Origin: Pseudomonas sp. BN411
GTDB taxonomy: Bacteria; Pseudomonadota; Gammaproteobacteria; Pseudomonadales; Pseudomonadaceae
Assembly: GCF_029871235.1 (NCBI RefSeq)
Contig: NZ_SSOM01000079.1
Location: forward strand, 38,420 to 102,419
Length of the DNA: 64,000 bases
Reading direction: 5' to 3'
Under the pieces are notes generated by a model, which was not told the DNA's origin, did not search any database, and saw nothing but the letters and a program-made list of their open reading frames with translations. The translations under genes were made by a program, and so were the position numbers. Below, one piece after another: positions 17,512 to 25,353 of the stretch (position 1 is its first letter; each line of letters opens with the position of its first letter).

Positions 17512-18423
17512 TCACGCCGACCGGCCGTGAGGCGTGCTCTGTTCGGCGGCCCAGTGGCGGGCGATCTCTTCCCGCCGGCAAACCCACACCCCCTCATGTC
17601 GCTGCACATGGTCCAGAAAACGCACCAGGGCCATGGCGCGCGCGGGGTGGCCGCTGATCCTGCCGTGCAGGCCGATGCTCATCATCTTCGGTTGCCGTGC
17701 GCCCTCCAGCCAGAGGTAGTCGAAGGCATCCTTGAGCTGCTGGAAGAAGTCCTCTCCCGACGCGAAGCCGTGGGGCATCAGGTAGCGCGCATCGTTGTTG
17801 ACCAACGTATAGGGAATCACCAGATGTGGCGGCGCGCCGGGGAGCCAGTAGGGCAGGTCGTCGTTGTAGGCATCCGAGCTGTAGAGGAAGCCGCCTTCCT
17901 CACGCAGAAGCCGGCGCGTGTTGGCGCTGACCCGGCCGGTGTACCAGCCCAGCGGGCGACGGCCGCAGATGCGCTCGATCAGTTCGATGGTCAGGCGGAT
18001 GTGGAGCCGCTCCTCGTCTTCGGGAATTTCCCGGTAGTCCAGCCAGCGATAGCCGTGCCCGGCTACCTCATGGCCGCCAGCACGCAGGGCGTGGCCGATC
18101 TGCGGGGTCAGCTCCAGGGCGCGTCCCACGGCAAAGGCGGTCAGCGGCAGGCCGCGTTCGGCGAAGAGGTCGAGGATGCGCCAGACGCCTGCGCGCGACC
18201 CGTATTCGTACAGGCCTTCCACGCTCAGGTCGCGTTCGCCGATGCGCGCCGGCCGTCCCGGCAGTTCATGCAGGTAGGCCTCGGACTGGGCGTCGCCATT
18301 GAGCACGCAGGATTCGGCGCCTTCCTCGACGTTGAGCACGAACTGCAGCGCCACCCGCGCATCGCCCGGCCAGTGTGGGTGGGGCGGCTTGCCGCTGTAG
18401 CCGGCGAGGTCGCGCTCGGCCAT
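17512..18423 (-). CDS. Polysaccharide deacetylase family protein, PuuE (allantoinase)-like
   Basis: 303 residues of the NodB-homology carbohydrate esterase 4 fold, subgroup resembling PuuE: RDLAGYSGKPPHPHWPGDARVALQFVLNVEEGAE at the start, GLPLTAFAVGRALE, GHEVAGHGYRWLDY and SIGLHGRISGHPARAMAL near the end. PuuE-type proteins hydrolyse allantoin in purine breakdown, but the subgroup also contains uncharacterised deacetylases, and no other purine genes are near. The start overlaps the upstream GNAT stop as ATGA, fixing it at 18423 and showing translational coupling. The pairing with a GNAT acyltransferase hints at acyl-group removal and addition on one small molecule. Confidence 0.8.
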   Translation of the reverse strand: MAERDLAGYSGKPPHPHWPGDARVALQFVLNVEEGAESCVLNGDAQSEAYLHELPGRPARIGERDLSVEGLYEYGSRAGVWRILDLFAERGLPLTAFAVGRALELTPQIGHALRAGGHEVAGHGYRWLDYREIPEDEERLHIRLTIELIERICGRRPLGWYTGRVSANTRRLLREEGGFLYSSDAYNDDLPYWLPGAPPHLVIPYTLVNNDARYLMPHGFASGEDFFQQLKDAFDYLWLEGARQPKMMSIGLHGRISGHPARAMALVRFLDHVQRHEGVWVCRREEIARHWAAEQSTPHGRSA

Positions 18424-19289
18424 CAGCCCAGCTCGAAAGTGGTGACACCGAAGACCCGATTCTGGGCGACGGCGGGGACTGCGCCGAGGTACATCCGGGC
18501 GCAACCGAAGACTTCGGTCATGCCGTGGCTTTGCACCAGCGCCATGGCGTCGGGGTTGTTCTCCGGGGCATCGAGGTACAGCGGGCCGCCCGTGGCGAAA
18601 CCGGCCAGGTCCGCAAAGAGGGCTTCGGCCACCTCGGCATCATCGGCGAACAGCGGGCCGATCTTGCAGCCCTTCAGGCAGCGCCTGGCAACGCCGAAGC
18701 CTGCTAGCCGGCCATTGCGCCGGCAGCCCAGGGCCAGTGCGTCGGGCTGGTTGATCCAACCCTGGAGAAAGCGGGGGCGTGGTGCGGGAAAGCAGGTGCG
18801 GTCGTAAGCCTGAACTTCGTCAAACGCGAATTCGGCGAGGGGAATGATTTCTTCGCCGGATGTCCATTCCGGCGGTTCGGCAATATCGACCTGAAAGCGC
18901 AGGTTGCGGTGGGAAAAGACGAATCCGCCCTTGGCGTAGTAGTCCTGCATGGCGAACACGCCGTCCATCCCGATGCTGGCGCCCGGCCGCAGGCGCGCCA
19001 GCAGGCGATCACGACGGGCGTTCCAGAGGATGTCGCCGAGGCCCCGGCCACGGAACTCCGGGCGGATGATGAAAAAGCCCATGAAGCCGAATTCGCCGCC
19101 GTAGGAGGTAATGGCGCCGCCGCCAATCAACTGGCCGTCCAGGTCCGCTGCGATGTAAGCCTCTGAATCGGTGGCCCAGAACAGCCCGGCGTCGTGCAGG
19201 CCCGGATTCCAGCCCTCGCGCGCGGCCCAGTGGACCAGCTCGTCCAGTTCGGGGCGGAGCATGTTGCGGATCACCAGCGGGATGGACAT
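18423..19289 (-). CDS. GNAT family N-acetyltransferase, two-domain type
   Basis: 288 residues. The first half is a canonical GNAT domain: IIRPEFRGRGLGDILW (acetyl-CoA loop, near residues 73-89) followed by MQDYYAKGGFVFSHRNLRFQ. The second half (from about 140) reads as a degenerate acetyltransferase domain ending with YLDAPENNPDAMALVQSHGM, as in YitH-type double-domain proteins. Substrate unknown. It is the first gene of a two-gene operon with the PuuE-like deacetylase. Confidence 0.83.
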   Translation of the reverse strand: MSIPLVIRNMLRPELDELVHWAAREGWNPGLHDAGLFWATDSEAYIAADLDGQLIGGGAITSYGGEFGFMGFFIIRPEFRGRGLGDILWNARRDRLLARLRPGASIGMDGVFAMQDYYAKGGFVFSHRNLRFQVDIAEPPEWTSGEEIIPLAEFAFDEVQAYDRTCFPAPRPRFLQGWINQPDALALGCRRNGRLAGFGVARRCLKGCKIGPLFADDAEVAEALFADLAGFATGGPLYLDAPENNPDAMALVQSHGMTEVFGCARMYLGAVPAVAQNRVFGVTTFELG

Positions 19290-19367
19290 GGCAGAGCACT
19301 CCTGGGCCAGGGCGGACGCTTTCGGTATAGCGCCAACCGGGGAGGGCGGCCAGGCCGTCGGGCGGCG

Positions 19368-19769
19368 TCAGGCGTCGCGCAGGAGGTCGTAGGAGTCCAG
19401 AAGCCGCCAGGCGATTTCCGGGTGATTCTCCAGGCCCCGGCGGATGGCGGCAGGGATCGACTGGCGGGTCTTGCGGCAAAGGCCCGGCAATTCGTCGATC
19501 TCGATCTCGATGCCTCGCATGCTGCGCACTTCGTTGAAACCCGGCGCGATATGCAGGCGCAACCCAATCTGCTCGAACATGCGCCGCTGCATGTGCTCCA
19601 GGTCTTCAAGGCTCTGGATGTTCTCCAGCCGGTCCAGCAGGCGCTTCTCCTCCTGCCGGGTCAGCAAGAGGATGCGTACGTCAGCGCCGGGCTGTTCCAT
19701 CAGCTCATCACGCCCGCAGTTGCAGGCGCCGGGCGGGCAGGGTTGGCGGTTGGGGAGAGTGGGCGTCAT
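19368..19769 (-). CDS. Conserved hypothetical protein, Cys-motif N-terminus
   Basis: 133 residues, family not recognised. Visible features are an N-terminal CPPGACNCGRDEL motif (three Cys within eight residues, a possible metal site), a charged helical middle (TRQEEKRLLDRLENIQSLEDLEHMQRRMFEQ) and a compact C-terminal half. No signal peptide or membrane helix. Codon use is strongly GC3-biased, which supports a real gene. It lies between the GNAT and hydrolase genes on the same strand, with no overlap. Confidence 0.65.
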   Translation of the reverse strand: MTPTLPNRQPCPPGACNCGRDELMEQPGADVRILLLTRQEEKRLLDRLENIQSLEDLEHMQRRMFEQIGLRLHIAPGFNEVRSMRGIEIEIDELPGLCRKTRQSIPAAIRRGLENHPEIAWRLLDSYDLLRDA

Positions 19770-19825
19770 GGCTTCCGATCATAGTCAGCCGATCGCCGGG
19801 GTGCCAACGGCAGCCCGGCTGGGGT

Positions 19826-20623
19826 TCATCGCAGCAGTTCCGCCACAGCCTGAAGCACGACTTCCGGCTTTTCGCGATGGGGAACATGGCCGCAGGCTTC
19901 GATCAGCAGCACTTGCGAAGGCCCGTCAGTGAGCCGCGCGATCTGCTGCGGGTGCAGTTCGGAGCCGAACTCGTCCTGATCGCCGTGGATGGCCAGCACG
20001 GGGCAGTCCAGCCGTTCGATTCCGGTTTCCAGGCTCCAGTCGGCGAAGTCGGGGGAGAGCCAGGTTTCGGTCCAGGCGTCGAGCACCCAGCGGGCCTTGT
20101 CGCCGTGGTACTTGGCGAGCCGGTCGATCTGGCCGTCTTGCTGGAAGCCCAGCTTGGCTTCACGGATGCCTTGCAGCGTGCGGTCTTCGACGAAGGCCTG
20201 GGCCGATTCGGTGATCAGCGCCAGGCAGTGCTCGCGGTGGCGCGCCGCGCAATGGGTGGCCATGCCGCCGCCGACGCTGTGGCCGAAGGCGATGAACTCA
20301 GTAATGCCCAGACGGTCCTTCACGGTGGCGAAATCGTATTCGGCCTCATCACCGACAAAGCCGACCGACAGCTGGCCCGGGTGCGCTTCCGAGCGACCGA
20401 AGCCGAGGCGGTCATAGGCCACCACTGTCTTGCCGGTGATCGCGGCCAGCTTGGCGGGAAACTCACGCCACAGCTCCACGCATCCAAGGGAGTCGTGGAA
20501 CAGGATGATGGGTGCTTCGTCGAACGACGGGCTGAGGTGGGCGGGGCTCCAGATGCGGACGAACAGCCGGCCATGGAGGCTGTCGATCCGCAGGTCCTGT
20601 GTGTGGTGGCTGGGGCTAGGCAC
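19826..20623 (-). CDS. Alpha/beta hydrolase
   Basis: 265 residues. The nucleophile elbow is GHSVGGGMA, the acid is in HGDQDEFGSE, and the base is in EACGHVPHREKPEVVL, all in standard fold order, plus an oxyanion region at ILFHDSLGCVELWREFP. The frame stays open far upstream, but the start is taken as GTG at 20623, which is preceded by CTGGAG 8 bases away and begins the family-like sequence. It is divergent from the isochorismatase-like gene. Substrate unknown. Confidence 0.82.
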   Translation of the reverse strand: MPSPSHHTQDLRIDSLHGRLFVRIWSPAHLSPSFDEAPIILFHDSLGCVELWREFPAKLAAITGKTVVAYDRLGFGRSEAHPGQLSVGFVGDEAEYDFATVKDRLGITEFIAFGHSVGGGMATHCAARHREHCLALITESAQAFVEDRTLQGIREAKLGFQQDGQIDRLAKYHGDKARWVLDAWTETWLSPDFADWSLETGIERLDCPVLAIHGDQDEFGSELHPQQIARLTDGPSQVLLIEACGHVPHREKPEVVLQAVAELLR

Positions 20624-20755
20624 GGCGTGCTCCAGGTTGGGAAATGCTGCCAAGGCTGCCAGAAAATGCCGCGTTCGTAACGATGCAGAGTGCGCTGGCG
20701 TCGGCGGAGGAGGCGTCTTAATCTCCCTGCTTTCCCTCCTCAAGGATGATTCGTC

Positions 20756-21295
20756 ATGAGCACTGCACTTCTGATCATCGATGTCCAGCGCGCCATCAGC
20801 GTCGGCCAGTACGCCGCATTCGAAATCGACCGGGTGATCGCCACCATCAACGGCCTCAGCAGCAGGGCGCGAGCTGCTGGCATTGCCGTTGTGCTGGTCC
20901 AGCATGAAGAGCCCAGCGGCGAGTTTGAGTACGACACCGAGAGCTGGCAGTTGGCGGATGACTTGGCCGTTGCCGAGAGCGACATCCGGGTTCGCAAGAC
21001 CACGCCGGATTCCTTCCACCGCACCAACCTGCAGGATGTGCTGCAGTCGCGCGATATCCAGCGCTTGATCGTCTGCGGCCTGCAGACCGACTACTGCGTC
21101 GATACCACGGTGCGCCGAGCCCTGGCGCTGGGCTACCAGGTGGTGCTGCCGGAGGATGCGCACTCGACGCTGGACAACGCCGCTATCTCCGCGCCGCAGA
21201 TCATCGCCCACCACAATGCGGTGCTCGGCAGCATGTCCAGCTTCGGCGTGCGGGCGCATGTGATTCCGGCCGCGTCAGTCGGCATCGAGGGCTGA
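20756..21295 (+). CDS. Isochorismatase-like cysteine hydrolase
   Basis: 179 residues. The catalytic triad of the family is complete: Asp9 (LIIDVQ), Lys81 (RVRKTTPDSF) and Cys114 (CGLQTDYCVDTT). The non-prolyl cis-peptide region before the Cys is also present. The family includes nicotinamidases, biuret hydrolases and N-carbamoyl hydrolases; this short form is closest to generic stand-alone amidohydrolases. AAGGA precedes the ATG by 10 bases. It is convergent with the DUF3313 gene. Confidence 0.88.
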   Translation: MSTALLIIDVQRAISVGQYAAFEIDRVIATINGLSSRARAAGIAVVLVQHEEPSGEFEYDTESWQLADDLAVAESDIRVRKTTPDSFHRTNLQDVLQSRDIQRLIVCGLQTDYCVDTTVRRALALGYQVVLPEDAHSTLDNAAISAPQIIAHHNAVLGSMSSFGVRAHVIPAASVGIEG

Positions 21296-21351
21296 AGTCG
21301 TACCCGCCAGGGCTGGACGGGGCGATAACCGGCGGTGTCTGAGGGATGGAT

Positions 21352-21374
21352 ACTGCCCTCCGGCGGAGGGCAGT
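21352..21374. terminator. Bidirectional hairpin between convergent genes
   Basis: ACTGCCCTCC (21352-21361) pairs perfectly with GGAGGGCAGT (21365-21374) around a three-base loop. The T tracts are poor on both sides. It sits between the isochorismatase and DUF3313 stops. Confidence 0.55.
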
Positions 21375-21396
21375 TGTCACGATAGCGGTGGAGGGG

Positions 21397-22068
21397 TCAG
21401 CGCTTGTTCTTGATCTGCTCGTAGCTCAGCCGCATGTCCTTCGCCCAGCCGTCGATCACCGGCTTGATGTTCTGGACGGTCAGCGCGGTTTCCTTGTTTT
21501 CCAGGGCGGTGCCGGTGCCCTTGCGCACGACCTCTGCAACGACCTTGGACGTACCGCCGTCAAGCACCATGGCTTCGGTGGCGATCTGCACTTCCTGGTC
21601 CCGTGTGCCAATTGCCGTCGTGGTGGCGGCGACCACCAGGGCAATGGGAATTACTTCGTAGGGCTTGAGGCCCTCGGTCGAAGCGGACACGGCGGTAATC
21701 GCCGGACGCAGGACCAGGCTGTCTGCCGTCGGCGAGTCGGTGATCTTGACTACCGAGCCCATCTCGCGGCGAAGCGCGGTGTCGTAGTAACGGGTGATCT
21801 CATCAAGGGTCGCCTGGGAGATCTGCTGGCTCGGCTGAGGCTTGGGGTGGAACTGGCTGGGCTCGATATACAGGCTGTTGTAACGCGACAGGTCCAGGGA
21901 TGGATCAACCCAGCGTGCCACCTTGGCGCCGCTGGCGGTCTCCTGTTCCTGGAGGACGCTGTAGTTCGGAAGGAATCCCGAATAGTGGCTGGGTTCGACC
22001 ATGGTGCTGGAGCAGCCGCCAAGGGTCAGGATTGCGCTGAACGATACGACGAGAGGGTTGAGTCGCAT
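21397..22068 (-). CDS. DUF3313 domain lipoprotein
   Basis: 223 residues. A lipoprotein signal (MRLNPLVVSFSAILTLGGC, Cys19 acylated, then SST) directs it to the envelope; Ser after Cys favours the outer membrane. The mature part has the DUF3313 pattern: YSGFLPNYSVL, YNSLYIEPSQF, DSLVLRPAITAVSAS and ATEAMVLDGGTSKVVAEVVRKGTG. Function of the family is unknown. It is transcribed alone. Confidence 0.88.
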   Translation of the reverse strand: MRLNPLVVSFSAILTLGGCSSTMVEPSHYSGFLPNYSVLQEQETASGAKVARWVDPSLDLSRYNSLYIEPSQFHPKPQPSQQISQATLDEITRYYDTALRREMGSVVKITDSPTADSLVLRPAITAVSASTEGLKPYEVIPIALVVAATTTAIGTRDQEVQIATEAMVLDGGTSKVVAEVVRKGTGTALENKETALTVQNIKPVIDGWAKDMRLSYEQIKNKR

Positions 22069-22399
22069 GATTTCGCCTTACCAGTAATGGCTTGTATGGG
22101 GGAACTTCCGGGGGAGTACCAAATGCTGTCTGTCTCGCCCTTTTCCGGCCGGAGGGCGGCGACAGCAGAAGCGTAGTTGGTCGCATGGCGGATGCCAGTG
22201 CGTTGCGCAAAGGAAAGGGCGCCTGCGGTTCAACTCAGGTGCGCGAAGAGTCGTAGACGGCGAGTGGTATGCAAGTAATTGGAAGCACTCGCATTCTTCA
22301 AGACTGCTCTTGGTGTGAAATGGGGCCTGCCGCCGACCCTCTCCACGCCGCGCACCTGGCTGCTCTCGGCCACCCTGGGGTTCTGAGGCCCCCGACTAG
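22069..22399. other. Intergenic region with a possible gene remnant
   Basis: 331 bp between the DUF3313 gene start and the ICMT-like gene stop. The first part must contain the DUF3313 promoter. The last ~110 bp carry a C-terminal-like coding remnant (see 22279-22386). Nothing else was recognised. Confidence 0.5.
22279..22386 (+). pseudogene. Possible 3' remnant of an outer-membrane receptor gene
   Basis: A short open stretch without a start ends in frame with ...STPRTWLLSATLGF and a TGA. The pattern PRTW-L-S-A-x-L-x-F-stop is typical of the last strand of TonB-dependent receptors and other barrels. A stop codon at 22276 and the absence of any upstream match suggest that only a tail is left. 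Chance cannot be excluded for so short a fragment. Confidence 0.3.
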
Positions 22400-22861
22400 C
22401 TAGAGCCACCTACGCACGCGGCCCCGGTAGGCGCTGAAGGCGTCCCCGAACAGGGTCGCCAGCGCCTGCTCTTCGGGGCCGATCTGGAAGCGGTTCATGT
22501 AGAGCACGAACCCGGCCACGCCCAGCAGCGCGACGGGGGACGCGAGGTAGATCGACCAGGCGACCAGGGCGATGGCGAAGCCGAGGTACATAGGGTTGCG
22601 GGTGTAGCGGTAGATGCCGGAGCTGACCAGCGAGGACGCGGTTTCCGGCTGCAGCGGGTTGACTGTGGTTCCGGCGTGGCGGAAAGACAGGACGCCGCTC
22701 AGGCAGACCGCAACGCCGGCTGCGAGCACCAGCAGCGCAAGGGCGATGCGCCAGCCGGCGGCCGCGTCGATGCCGGGCACCCAGCGGGCGAGCAGCCACA
22801 TCAGGACGCCGAACAGTACGGCAACCAGGGGTGGCGGTATGCGGTGTTCCATCCAGTTCAT
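22400..22861 (-). CDS. Isoprenylcysteine carboxyl methyltransferase-like membrane protein
   Basis: 153 residues, four to five membrane helices. The C-terminal half has the ICMT/PEMT signature: GIYRYTRNPMYLG, a hydrophobic stretch, then IGPEEQALATLFGDAFSAYRGRVRRWL, where EEQAL...YRGRVRRW forms the SAM-binding end. Bacterial members methylate unknown lipid or thiol substrates. The ATG at 22861 is preceded by AAAAGGA; an in-frame ATG at 22909 is less likely. Confidence 0.85.
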   Translation of the reverse strand: MNWMEHRIPPPLVAVLFGVLMWLLARWVPGIDAAAGWRIALALLVLAAGVAVCLSGVLSFRHAGTTVNPLQPETASSLVSSGIYRYTRNPMYLGFAIALVAWSIYLASPVALLGVAGFVLYMNRFQIGPEEQALATLFGDAFSAYRGRVRRWL

Positions 22862-22950
22862 GGTTCGATTCCTTTTCTGTCTGTGCTCGCTCGGGCCGGG
22901 TGGCGCCAACCCGGGACTTTAGCAGCGATCGGCCGCCGCGCCATTGCGCG

Positions 22951-23853
22951 TCAATCCGCGAAGAGTTCGAACATCAACTGCCTGAGCCAGCGCGTGGCGG
23001 GGTCCCGATGGTACTTGGCGTGCCAGAACAGGTTGATGTCGATCTCCGGCAGCTGGACTGGGTGGGGCAGGGCAACCAGGCCGAAGGGTTCGACGCAGGA
23101 CGCGGCGAAGCGCTCCGGCACGGTGGCCAGCAGTTCGGTGCGCTGGAGAATGTGACCCACCGCGACGAAGTGCGGCACGTCCAGACGGATATCGCGCTCG
23201 ATGCCCAGGCGCGCCATGTGCGTGTCGACCTCGCCATGGCCGGTAGTCGCGGCTACCACCCTCACGTGGCCATAGGCGCAGAAGCGCTCCAGGGTCAGCG
23301 GCTCGGCGGTGGCCGGGTGGCCCTTGCGGCACATGCAGACGTAGCGATGGTTGAACAGGTGGCGTTTGTAGAAGCCTGCCTGCAGGTTCGGGAGCAAGCC
23401 CACGGCGAGATCGACGGTGCCGTTCTGCAGGGCCTCGGTCAACGTCACCGCGTTGTTGCGCACGGTGCTGATGCGGCACCTGGGCGCCAGGTGGGTGAGG
23501 GCGTCCATCAGGCGCGGGGTGAAGTAGATCTCGCCGATGTCGGTCATGGCGATGGTGAAGGTGCGCTCGCTGGTGAGCGGGTCGAAGCTGTCCTGCCGGC
23601 TCAGGGCGTCGCGCAGGGTGTGAATCGCCAGTGAGACGGGTTCCGCCAGTTGCTCGGCGTAGGGCGTGGGTTCCATGCCCTGGTAAGTGCGCACGAAAAG
23701 GTCGTCCTGCAGGGTGGTGCGCAGGCGCTTGAGGGCGTTGCTGACGGCGGGCTGGGTCAGTCCCAGGTTGTCGGCGGCCGTGGAGACGCGCCGGTCGACG
23801 AGCAATTGGTTGAACACCACCAGCAGATTCAGGTCCAGGTCGCGCAAGTCCAT
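22951..23853 (-). CDS. nahR: LysR family regulator, NahR-like (salicylate-responsive)
   Basis: 300 residues, the same length as NahR of the naphthalene/salicylate system. From memory it follows NahR closely throughout: MDLRDLDLNLLVVFNQLLVDRRVS, the HTH in ENLGLTQPAVSNALKRLR-like form (here DNLGLTQPAVSNALKRLR), SERTFTIAMTDIGEIYFTPRLMDAL, GTVDLAVGLLPNLQ and the NLFWHAKYHRD end. NahR binds salicylate and activates salicylate catabolism genes. It is divergent from a salicylate monooxygenase gene, the expected arrangement. It probably activates that gene and represses itself. Confidence 0.88.
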   Translation of the reverse strand: MDLRDLDLNLLVVFNQLLVDRRVSTAADNLGLTQPAVSNALKRLRTTLQDDLFVRTYQGMEPTPYAEQLAEPVSLAIHTLRDALSRQDSFDPLTSERTFTIAMTDIGEIYFTPRLMDALTHLAPRCRISTVRNNAVTLTEALQNGTVDLAVGLLPNLQAGFYKRHLFNHRYVCMCRKGHPATAEPLTLERFCAYGHVRVVAATTGHGEVDTHMARLGIERDIRLDVPHFVAVGHILQRTELLATVPERFAASCVEPFGLVALPHPVQLPEIDINLFWHAKYHRDPATRWLRQLMFELFAD

Positions 23854-23886
23854 GGGCGTCTCTCATGGGAGTGGGGTGAGAGGAAT

Positions 23887-23901
23887 ATTCATACCTGAAA
23901 T
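23887..23901. promoter_or_regulatory. Putative NahR/LysR-type binding site
   Basis: ATTCATACCTGAAAT, a LysR-type T-N11-A motif, lies 34 bp upstream of nahR and 90 bp upstream of nahG. It resembles the NahR recognition element of the nah and sal promoters (ATTCA...TGAT pattern). It sits inside a region of lower GC content. Confidence 0.5.
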
Positions 23902-23990
23902 AGTCTGTATGCGAGTTGGTGCATTTATCAATATTCCAGGCTTGGCCATGATGGTTCCACTCCAACAACAACACCATCATGGGTACGAAC

Positions 23991-25280
23991 ATGAGCACGA
24001 AGCCTGCCTTGCGCGTCGGCATCATCGGCGGCGGAATTTCCGGCGTCGCCCTGGCACTGGACCTGTGCCGCCACTCCCATCTCGATGTCCAGCTCTTCGA
24101 ATCTGCAGCGGCCTTCGGTGAAGTGGGGGCAGGCGTTTCCTTCGGCGCCAATGCGGTCCGCGCCATCGCCGGCCTCGGCCTGGCGGAGCCTTACGGGCTC
24201 GCCGCCGACCGCACGCCGGAGCCTTGGCAGGACGTCTGGTTCGAATGGCGCCGCAGCGACGATGCCGGCTACATCGGCGCCAGCGTGGCCCCTGGCGTGG
24301 GGCAGTCTTCGGTGCACCGCGCGGACTTCCTCGACGTGCTGGCCAGCCGTCTGCCCGAAGGCGTGGCCCGCTTCAACAAGCGCGCCGTGGACGTGGAGCA
24401 GCAGGATGGTGAGGTTCGCGTGCGGTTCACCGACGGCAGCGACTACGTGGGTGACCTGCTGGTCGCCGCTGATGGCATCAAGTCCGCCATTCGCGGCCAT
24501 GTGCTGGAAGGTATCGGCGCCGCGCCCGCCGCACCCCGCTTCAGTGGCACCTGCGCCTACCGTGGCCTGATCGACAGCCAGCACCTGCGGGAGGCCTATC
24601 GCGCTGCCGGCGTCGACGAGCATCTGGTGGACGTGCCGCAGATGTATCTGGGCCTCGACGCCCATATCCTCACCTTCCCGGTGAAGCAGGGGCGCATCAT
24701 CAACGTGGTGGCCTTCGTGTCAGACCGCAGTCGGCCCGATCCCCAATGGTCCCAGGACGCACCCTGGGTGCGCGAGGCGAGCCAGGAGGAGATGCTTCGC
24801 GCCTTCACGGGTTGGGGCGATGCCGCACGCATCCTGCTGGAGTGCATCCCGAAGCCGACCTACTGGGCGCTGCACGACCTGGCGGAACTGCCCGGCTACG
24901 TACATGGCCGCGTGGCCCTGATCGGCGATGCCGCCCACGCCATGCTGCCGCACCAGGGCGCCGGGGCGGGGCAGGGGCTGGAGGACGCGTACTTCCTGGC
25001 CCGCCTGCTGGGCGACCCGCAAGTGAGTCAGGACAACCTCGGCGAACTGCTGGCGGCCTACGACGCACTGCGCCGCCCCAGGGCCTGCCGCGTGCAGCGC
25101 ACCTCCTGGGAGGCTGGCGAACTCTACGAACTGCGCGACCCTGCCGTGGGCGATGACGAACAGGCCCTGGGGGCGACCCTGGCCAGCCGCTTCGACTGGC
25201 TGTGGAACCATGACCTGGAGGCCGACGTGGGTGAGGCCCGCGCGCGCCTGGGCTGGCAGGCCCTCAGCCACTGCGCCTGA
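23991..25280 (+). CDS. nahG: Salicylate 1-monooxygenase (salicylate hydroxylase)
   Basis: 429 residues. This FAD-dependent, NADH-using enzyme converts salicylate to catechol with loss of CO2. It has the FAD dinucleotide motif GIIGGGISGVALALDL (residues 10-25), the middle LLVAADGIKSAIR (DG motif) and the GD motif VALIGDAAHAMLPHQGAGAGQGLEDA. From memory the sequence tracks NahG of plasmid NAH7 along its length (FGEVGAGVSFGANAVRAI, GQSSVHRADFLD, PRFSGTCAYRG, LRRPRACRVQ, FDWLWNHDL). ATG 23991 gives the same N-terminal spacing as NahG; an ATG at 23979 is possible. No meta- or ortho-cleavage genes for catechol are in the window, so they must be elsewhere. Confidence 0.92.
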   Translation: MSTKPALRVGIIGGGISGVALALDLCRHSHLDVQLFESAAAFGEVGAGVSFGANAVRAIAGLGLAEPYGLAADRTPEPWQDVWFEWRRSDDAGYIGASVAPGVGQSSVHRADFLDVLASRLPEGVARFNKRAVDVEQQDGEVRVRFTDGSDYVGDLLVAADGIKSAIRGHVLEGIGAAPAAPRFSGTCAYRGLIDSQHLREAYRAAGVDEHLVDVPQMYLGLDAHILTFPVKQGRIINVVAFVSDRSRPDPQWSQDAPWVREASQEEMLRAFTGWGDAARILLECIPKPTYWALHDLAELPGYVHGRVALIGDAAHAMLPHQGAGAGQGLEDAYFLARLLGDPQVSQDNLGELLAAYDALRRPRACRVQRTSWEAGELYELRDPAVGDDEQALGATLASRFDWLWNHDLEADVGEARARLGWQALSHCA

Positions 25281-25353
25281 TTCCACGCCCTTTCACCGGG
25301 GCGGACCCAGGCGGCCGCCCCGGCTCTATAACAATGACAAGAAGAGCCATGCC

